The notes below the pieces were generated by a model, which made no database searches, had not been told where the DNA came from, and saw nothing but the letters and a program-made list of their open reading frames with translations. The position numbers were made by a program, and so were the translations under genes. This document shows positions 16,456 to 20,259 of a DNA stretch of 20,259 nucleotides, one piece after another. The stretch lies in assembly GCA_023386835.1 (NCBI GenBank), contig JAEWIY010000140.1:1-20259 (forward strand). Direction: 5' to 3'. Each line of letters begins with the position of its first letter. The first letter of the stretch is position 1. Source of the stretch: Verrucomicrobiota bacterium. GTDB lineage: Bacteria > Verrucomicrobiota > Verrucomicrobiia > Opitutales > Opitutaceae.

Positions 16456-18102
16456 TCACAACCGGCGCGGCTGCAGAAGCCGGATCAAGGACGCATCCGT
16501 CGAGTAGTAGGGCAAACGTTCGAGCGGCACGTCCACTTGGCGCTTCACCGGACCCTGCACCTGCGTGCCGTCGTCACCGTGCCAGATCCCCGGGGGGAAG
16601 CAGATGTCGCGTGCACGGGTATGCTTCTGCACCACCGGCGCCACGAGGAGAGTGGAGCCGACGAGAAAGGTGTCGGTGATCTCCTCGTAACCGGCGTGCG
16701 GCCAGTGCCAGGCCAGCGGTCGGATGATCGGTTCACCCGATTGCGCCGCCTCCCGCGCGAGCGAGAGCAGATGTGCTCCGGCCCGTTGGTGCAGATGCGC
16801 CGCCTGCCGGCAGATGGCGTCCAAGGCTGGTGGGAGCACCCGCCACGGCGCCACGGAAAACTGCATCATCGGCATGAGCGCGTGCACCTGCGCCGAACGG
16901 ACCACCAACTCCGGATCGAATGTGGCGGGATTTTCGAATGAGCCGGCATGGCCTCCGCCGATCAGGTCCGGACACGTGAAGGCGTATCCCATCAAGCCTT
17001 GGGCGATGATGCCTGGCACCAGGCTCTGGAGCGCCGACCACGCATGCTCCTTGTCTCGCAGGCGCTGGGCGAGCGGCTGCCCGGCCAGGCGCCAGCAGGC
17101 GCGGTATTCATTAAAAGGGTACGAAAGCCCGATCCGCGCGAAATCCAGCGTGTGCTCCTCCGGTGTGCGCGGCTGGTGGGAGACCAGTGGGCCCGTGCCG
17201 CGCGCGGGCAGGTAAAAATGACTGTCGCCGGCGTCGAACTTGAACCCATCCACGCCGAATTCATTCACCAGCCGGTCCAGCTGGGCGCGGAACCAGGCCA
17301 CCGCTTCCGGATGACTCAGGTCGAGCACGCCGCTGGCGCCATTCCACCAGCGCACCAGCGCGGCATCGTTGGGCGTATTGTTCCAAACGGGATCACCTTC
17401 GGCCGAGGCATCGCGGAGCAGCAATCCCCGGCGCGCGAGCTCGCGAAAAGTGGCGGAGTCGGCGCTGACAAACGGGCAGACCCACAGCATGACGCGAAAC
17501 CCGAGCCGATGCAGTTCCTGGACGAGCCCGCGCGGGTCTTGGAAGCGCCGGGGCGAGAAGTCCCACACCCCGTAGTCCTCCTGCCAGTTGTCATCGATCA
17601 TCAGGACGCCTTGGGGATACCCTGCGCGCAGCAACGCCTTTGCATAGTCCAGGATCCGGGACTCGTTCTGATCGTAGAGCAGCTCGATCCAGGTGTTGTA
17701 CTGGGGCGAGGTGAACAGCTCGTGGGCCGGGATCCGGCCATCAGCGGGAAAGAATCGTCGCGAAGCCGCGCGAAAAGCCGAGTCCAGTGTGCGGCCGGCC
17801 GTTTCGATGACCAAGGGCGCGTCGTTCTCCCTCAGTTGGAGTTCGCCCTCCTGAATGGCGAAGGCGAAAGCGGCCTCACTCCACACGTAGCGCCCGGCGC
17901 TGGACAGCAGCAGCGGCTGCGTCTGGTTTCCATCGAGACGTTCGCGCGCATGCAGACTGCGATGATGAGTGCGCTCGGCGGAGTAGGGCATGAGCGCCGC
18001 GTCGGTCACGCGTCCGCCCCACCACTTTTCACCCGGCAGAAGCGGGACGCGAACAGCGGCGGGAGGCGCGGATTCCGGGGAAGGGGGCACGCGGTTGCTC
18101 AT
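16456..18102 (-). CDS. glycoside hydrolase family 31 enzyme, cytoplasmic
   Basis: This 548-residue protein has a short N-terminal beta domain (to about 110), a (beta/alpha)8 barrel and a C-terminal beta domain. Barrel landmarks are TSPQYNTWIELLYDQ (131-145), VLMIDDNWQ (D170, D171), FRVMLWVCPFVS (202-213), VDGFKFDAGD with D290 as predicted nucleophile, and FTCPDLIGGG with D379 as predicted acid/base. The KFDAGD and CPD.IGGG pair is typical of the GH31 branch that includes MYORG-like enzymes and bacterial relatives, some of them alpha-galactosidases, so alpha-galactoside or alpha-glucoside cleavage with retention is expected. There is no signal peptide, so it should act on sugar brought in by the adjacent ABC importer. 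It is shorter than many GH31 enzymes but complete at both ends. It is divergent from the oxidoreductase at 18349. Confidence 0.88.
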   Translation of the reverse strand: MSNRVPPSPESAPPAAVRVPLLPGEKWWGGRVTDAALMPYSAERTHHRSLHARERLDGNQTQPLLLSSAGRYVWSEAAFAFAIQEGELQLRENDAPLVIETAGRTLDSAFRAASRRFFPADGRIPAHELFTSPQYNTWIELLYDQNESRILDYAKALLRAGYPQGVLMIDDNWQEDYGVWDFSPRRFQDPRGLVQELHRLGFRVMLWVCPFVSADSATFRELARRGLLLRDASAEGDPVWNNTPNDAALVRWWNGASGVLDLSHPEAVAWFRAQLDRLVNEFGVDGFKFDAGDSHFYLPARGTGPLVSHQPRTPEEHTLDFARIGLSYPFNEYRACWRLAGQPLAQRLRDKEHAWSALQSLVPGIIAQGLMGYAFTCPDLIGGGHAGSFENPATFDPELVVRSAQVHALMPMMQFSVAPWRVLPPALDAICRQAAHLHQRAGAHLLSLAREAAQSGEPIIRPLAWHWPHAGYEEITDTFLVGSTLLVAPVVQKHTRARDICFPPGIWHGDDGTQVQGPVKRQVDVPLERLPYYSTDASLIRLLQPRRL

Positions 18103-18348
18103 TCAGGTAGGTTAAGGCCGAGGTGCGAAGATACACCCGCGATTCCGTGATCGCGCAGCTACGGAAAGTGATCGTTCCGTCCGATGGGTGTCGTCGCCCC
18201 TAGCGTTGCGAGCCTGCCGGGCAGCCGGGTCGTCCGCCGACGCGTGGTGGCGTCACGCTTTGTCGCTCCCGGATCAACGGATGGTGGTTTGCCTCGCGTC
18301 CCGCATCGGCCCCTTGTTCGGGCGCGCCCCTTCTTCCTTCATTTGTTC
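18103..18348. promoter_or_regulatory. divergent promoter region between GH31 and oxidoreductase genes
   Basis: This 246-base region should hold promoters for both directions. Its GH31-proximal half has two dyads in a row: CGCGAT/ATCGCG (18138-18155, 6-base spacer) and ACGGAA/TTCCGT (18161-18180, 8-base spacer). The same GTGATCG heptamer occurs in both, starting 21 bases apart (18147 and 18168). The half near the oxidoreductase shows nothing clear. An upstream ATG at 18184 would extend the oxidoreductase with a non-conserved Arg-rich tail and is not used. Confidence 0.5.
18138..18180. promoter_or_regulatory. paired dyads with helically phased GTGATCG repeats, candidate operators
   Basis: Two inverted repeats lie side by side. 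Their GTGATCG cores at 18147-18153 and 18168-18174 start 21 bp apart, two turns of the helix, so a regulator bound to both would sit on one face of the DNA. Phased direct repeats are how AraC-type proteins usually bind, and the window has one intact AraC gene. Assignment to that regulator is inference. Confidence 0.4.
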
Positions 18349-19701
18349 ATGAGCCGAAAACGCTATTGCATCGTCGGTACCGGTATCCGCGCCTTCAATT
18401 TCATGACCCCAATGGTGTCGCTCTACCGGGAGCACTGCGCGCTGGTTGGTTTGTGTGACCTGAATCCCGCCCGGATGGCGCACTACAACGCCGTCCTGCA
18501 GCAGGAACATTCGCATCCCGCGGTCCCCACTTACCGTCCGGAACAGTTCGAACGGATGCTGCAGGAGCAGCGTCCGGATTGCGTGATCGTTGTATCCAAG
18601 GATTCAACGCACCACGAGTACATCGTGAAGGCCGTGCGGGCCGGCTGCGAGGTCGTCACCGAAAAGCCGATGACGATCGATGCCGCCAAGTGTCGTCAGA
18701 TCCTGGAGGCCGTGCAGGAAACGCGGGGCCGGGTGCGCGTCGCCTTCAACTATCGCTGGTCCGCGCACCGGACCCGCGTGCGCGAGCTGCTGGCCGCCGG
18801 GACGATCGGACAGGTTCGCAGCGTGAACCTCGAGTACCTTCTCAACACCGCCCATGGCGCGGACTACTACCACCGCTGGCACGCGACCATGGCGGAGTCG
18901 GGCGGACTGCTGGTGCACAAGAGCACACATCATTTCGACCTCGTCAACTGGTGGTTGGACGCGATCCCGGAGGAGGTCGTGGCGTATGGACAATTGGACT
19001 ACTATGGGCGCGCCAATGCCGTTGCCCGGGGCGACGAGGCGCTCACGCGTTACGACCGCTACACGAACGAGCCGGCCGCGGCGAGGGACCCGTTTGCCTA
19101 CGATCTCGCCCGCGATCCCCAGGGCGCGAGCCTCTACCTGCAGGCGGAGGCGCACGATGGATACATCCGCGACCGCAATGTCTTTCGCGACGGAATCGAC
19201 ATCTATGACAACATGGGCGCGCTCGTGCGTTATCGGACCGGGGTGTTGCTCAACTACTCGCTCGTGAGCTTCTCGCCACGCGAGGGCATGCGCGTGACGT
19301 GTAACGGCGACCGGGGGCGCCTGGAGTACTGCGAGTGGGCCGCCACCGATCTGCGCGCGGAGGATGGCAGTCGTGGCGCGGGCGCGCCCGCCGGATCAGA
19401 GTTCGACGCCGCCAACGAGCGACTGCTCGTTTACCCGCACTTCCGACCCTCGTATGAGGTGCAGGTCACCCGGTATTCAGGCGGTCACGACGGCGGGGAT
19501 CCGAAGCTGACTGAACAGATCTTTTCTCCCTCCGCTCCAGCTGATCCGTACGGCCGGCATGCCGGGCACGAGCAAGGGGCCGCTTCGATTCTGGTGGGCA
19601 TCGCGGCCAATCAGTCCATTGCCAGCGGCCACGTTCCCGTGCGGATCGCGGATCTCGTCAACCTCAAGCCGGGAGCGACACGGTTAAGCGAACTGGTGTA
19701 A
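18349..19701 (+). CDS. Gfo/Idh/MocA family NAD(P)-dependent oxidoreductase, second copy
   Basis: Counting from the ATG at 18349, this is a 450-residue cytoplasmic enzyme. The Rossmann fold starts at once: RYCIVG10-T-G12-IRA, acidic D37 (GLCDLNP), VVSKDSTHHEYI, and E105-K106-P107, the family's EKP motif. The substrate domain has ADYYHRWHATMAESGGLLVHKSTHHFDLVNWW, giving K191, H194 and D197 in the same K-x-x-H-x-x-D spacing as the enzyme at 3541. A GHDGGDPKL stretch and a C-terminal NQSIASGHVPVRIADLV complete a normal member. It is about 40 residues longer than the first copy, mainly from an insert near 215-265 (RYDRYTNEPAAARDPFAYDLARDP). An earlier start at 18184 is rejected because the added 55 residues are Arg/Val-rich and precede the fold. 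Likely role: oxidation or reduction of the sugar handled by the divergent GH31/ABC genes. Confidence 0.9.
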   Translation: MSRKRYCIVGTGIRAFNFMTPMVSLYREHCALVGLCDLNPARMAHYNAVLQQEHSHPAVPTYRPEQFERMLQEQRPDCVIVVSKDSTHHEYIVKAVRAGCEVVTEKPMTIDAAKCRQILEAVQETRGRVRVAFNYRWSAHRTRVRELLAAGTIGQVRSVNLEYLLNTAHGADYYHRWHATMAESGGLLVHKSTHHFDLVNWWLDAIPEEVVAYGQLDYYGRANAVARGDEALTRYDRYTNEPAAARDPFAYDLARDPQGASLYLQAEAHDGYIRDRNVFRDGIDIYDNMGALVRYRTGVLLNYSLVSFSPREGMRVTCNGDRGRLEYCEWAATDLRAEDGSRGAGAPAGSEFDAANERLLVYPHFRPSYEVQVTRYSGGHDGGDPKLTEQIFSPSAPADPYGRHAGHEQGAASILVGIAANQSIASGHVPVRIADLVNLKPGATRLSELV

Positions 19702-19952
19702 AAGCCCGGCTCGCAGGGGCAAGCTCCGAGCCCGGTTGGCAGGCTCATGGTGCGTTGCGACTTGGGAGTTGCTGGACCGCGACCTCATGCGCACGGCGGC
19801 GGCGGGTTGAGGGTCAGCCACGCACCCGGGATCGGGGGGCACCAACCCCCGTGGCCCGTTGGTTTCGGCTTGGTTCGCGATCGGTTCACATCCAGCGGTT
19901 GAATGCCGTCGCGATTTGTCGCCTCGAGTGGCCTCGCCACGTCTGAAACGCG
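19702..19952. other. gap between oxidoreductase and tRNA terminator
   Basis: A 251-base stretch without a supported gene. Just past the oxidoreductase stop GGCTCG (19708-19713) can pair with CGAGCC (19727-19732) around a 13-base loop, a possible weak terminator without a T tract. The remainder shows only random-looking short frames. Confidence 0.35.
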
Positions 19953-19973
19953 AAACCCCGCCGGTGGGCGGGG
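19953..19973 (-). terminator. intrinsic terminator after the tRNA gene
   Basis: CCCCGCC (19956-19962) and GGCGGGG (19967-19973) form a 7-bp, all-GC stem with a 4-base loop. On the minus strand it begins 5 bases after the tRNA 3' end and is followed by TTT. The short T run makes it a modest terminator, but position and stem strength fit well. Confidence 0.6.
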
Positions 19974-19978
19974 TGAGT

Positions 19979-20054
19979 TGGTGGACCCTAGCGGGTTCGA
20001 ACCGCTGACCTCCTCAATGCCATTGAGGCGCTCTTCCAACTGAGCTAAGGGCCC
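19979..20054 (-). tRNA. tRNA-Ala (anticodon GGC)
   Basis: The 76-nt cloverleaf folds completely: acceptor GGGCCCT/AGGGTCC, D stem GCTC/GAGC, anticodon stem CCTCA/TGAGG with loop ATGGCAT, T arm AGCGG-TTCGAAC-CCGCT, discriminator A73 and an encoded CCA end. The anticodon GGC (20019-20021) reads GCC and GCU alanine codons. The acceptor carries G3:U70, the known identity element for alanyl-tRNA synthetase, which confirms the assignment. The variable loop is the short 5-base type. It follows the TonB-type gene on the same strand by 54 bases. Confidence 0.97.
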
Positions 20055-20075
20055 GTCAGGAAGGTGGGGACAATC

Positions 20076-20104
20076 AAAGTCCCGGCACCGAACGCAAGGA
20101 CTTT
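20076..20104. terminator. hairpin between the TonB-type gene and the tRNA
   Basis: AAAGTCC (20076-20082) pairs with GGACTTT (20098-20104) across a 15-base loop. On the plus strand it is followed by two further T, giving a five-T run. On the minus strand, the direction of the TonB-type gene, it starts 4 bases after the stop and is trailed by TTTGATT. It may end the TonB-type transcript before the tRNA, perhaps in both directions. Confidence 0.45.
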
Positions 20105-20108
20105 TTCG

Positions 20109-20259
20109 TCAACTCCGCTCGCGCAGCTCGATCAGCACCGAAAGCTCTTGAGCTCCACCGGTAGGTGGAGGGCCCAGCGCGCCGATGGAGCGAAACGCTT
20201 GCAGCACGGCGGCGTCGAACTCGCTGCTGCCGGAAGAGTTGGTGATCCGCGCGTTGGAG
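20109..20259 (-). CDS. C-terminal fragment of a TonB-type energy transducer (runs off the right edge)
   Basis: The minus strand reads from the window edge to a TGA at 20109-20111. The last 49 residues begin with S-N-A-R-I-T-N-S-S-G-S-S-E-F-D, continue with AAVLQAFRSIGALGPPP and end in LSVLIELRERS. The SSGS.EFD.AVL.A.R..G.L..PP pattern is characteristic of the TonB C-terminal domain, which contacts TonB boxes of outer-membrane receptors. The charged LRER end is also usual. The N-terminal membrane anchor and Pro-rich spacer lie outside the window. It may power receptors like the one at 5203, though such transducers often serve many receptors. Confidence 0.7.
   Translation of the reverse strand, partial: SNARITNSSGSSEFDAAVLQAFRSIGALGPPPTGGAQELSVLIELRERS

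Noticed and set aside
16948..18150. 400-codon plus-strand frame antisense to the GH31 gene
   Set aside because: It mirrors the conserved GH31 frame; composition is Arg/Gly/Ala/Val-rich with no recognisable fold.
18184..18348. N-terminal 55-residue extension of the second oxidoreductase
   Set aside because: The Rossmann fold starts directly after the ATG at 18349; the extension is Arg/Val-rich and not like a signal or tag.

Overview
The window looks like chromosome from a high-GC, free-living Verrucomicrobium of the Opitutaceae type. The best clue is a long SusC-like TonB-dependent receptor whose mature N-terminus carries the LSPFQVSAE/GYQATSTLAGTRL plug signature common in that family. Large secreted multidomain proteins and Gfo/Idh/MocA oxidoreductases placed beside carbohydrate enzymes fit the same lineage. 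The taxonomic call is inferred from protein style, not from a marker gene.

Layout. (i) 75-3227 (-): a very large secreted protein with an N-terminal lectin-like region, two choice-of-anchor-D-like Ig repeats, a putative glycosidase barrel and a C-terminal Ig-like module. (ii) 3541-4773 (+): a Gfo/Idh/MocA oxidoreductase, divergent from (i). (iii) 5203-8613 and 8559-10721 (+): a TonB-dependent receptor overlapped by a heparinase II/III-like polysaccharide lyase. (iv) 10814-11638 (-): an AraC regulator convergent with the lyase. (v) 11639-12925: a scarred patch with a REP-like hairpin, a decapitated AraC remnant and a lower-GC SAM methyltransferase. (vi) 18102 down to 12926 (-): GH31 glycosidase, ABC sugar-binding lipoprotein and two permeases, divergent from (vii) 18349-19701 (+): a second Gfo/Idh/MocA oxidoreductase. 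(viii) 19979-20054 (-): tRNA-Ala(GGC) with a terminator, then the 3' end of a TonB-type gene running off the right edge.

How it may work together (inference): glycan fragments cross the outer membrane through the receptor, are cut by the exported lyase, cross the inner membrane through the ABC importer (no ATPase gene is present here) and are finished in the cytoplasm by the GH31 enzyme, which has no signal peptide. The two oxidoreductases share the same active-site layout and could oxidise the released or intact sugar. The substrate cannot be read from the sequence; a uronic-acid-containing glycan with alpha-linked hexose is the simplest guess. Candidate operators lie in the two divergent intergenic regions, and the promoter regions of the first oxidoreductase and the receptor share a 33-34 bp element. 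I found no CRISPR array, intact transposase, riboswitch or rRNA.
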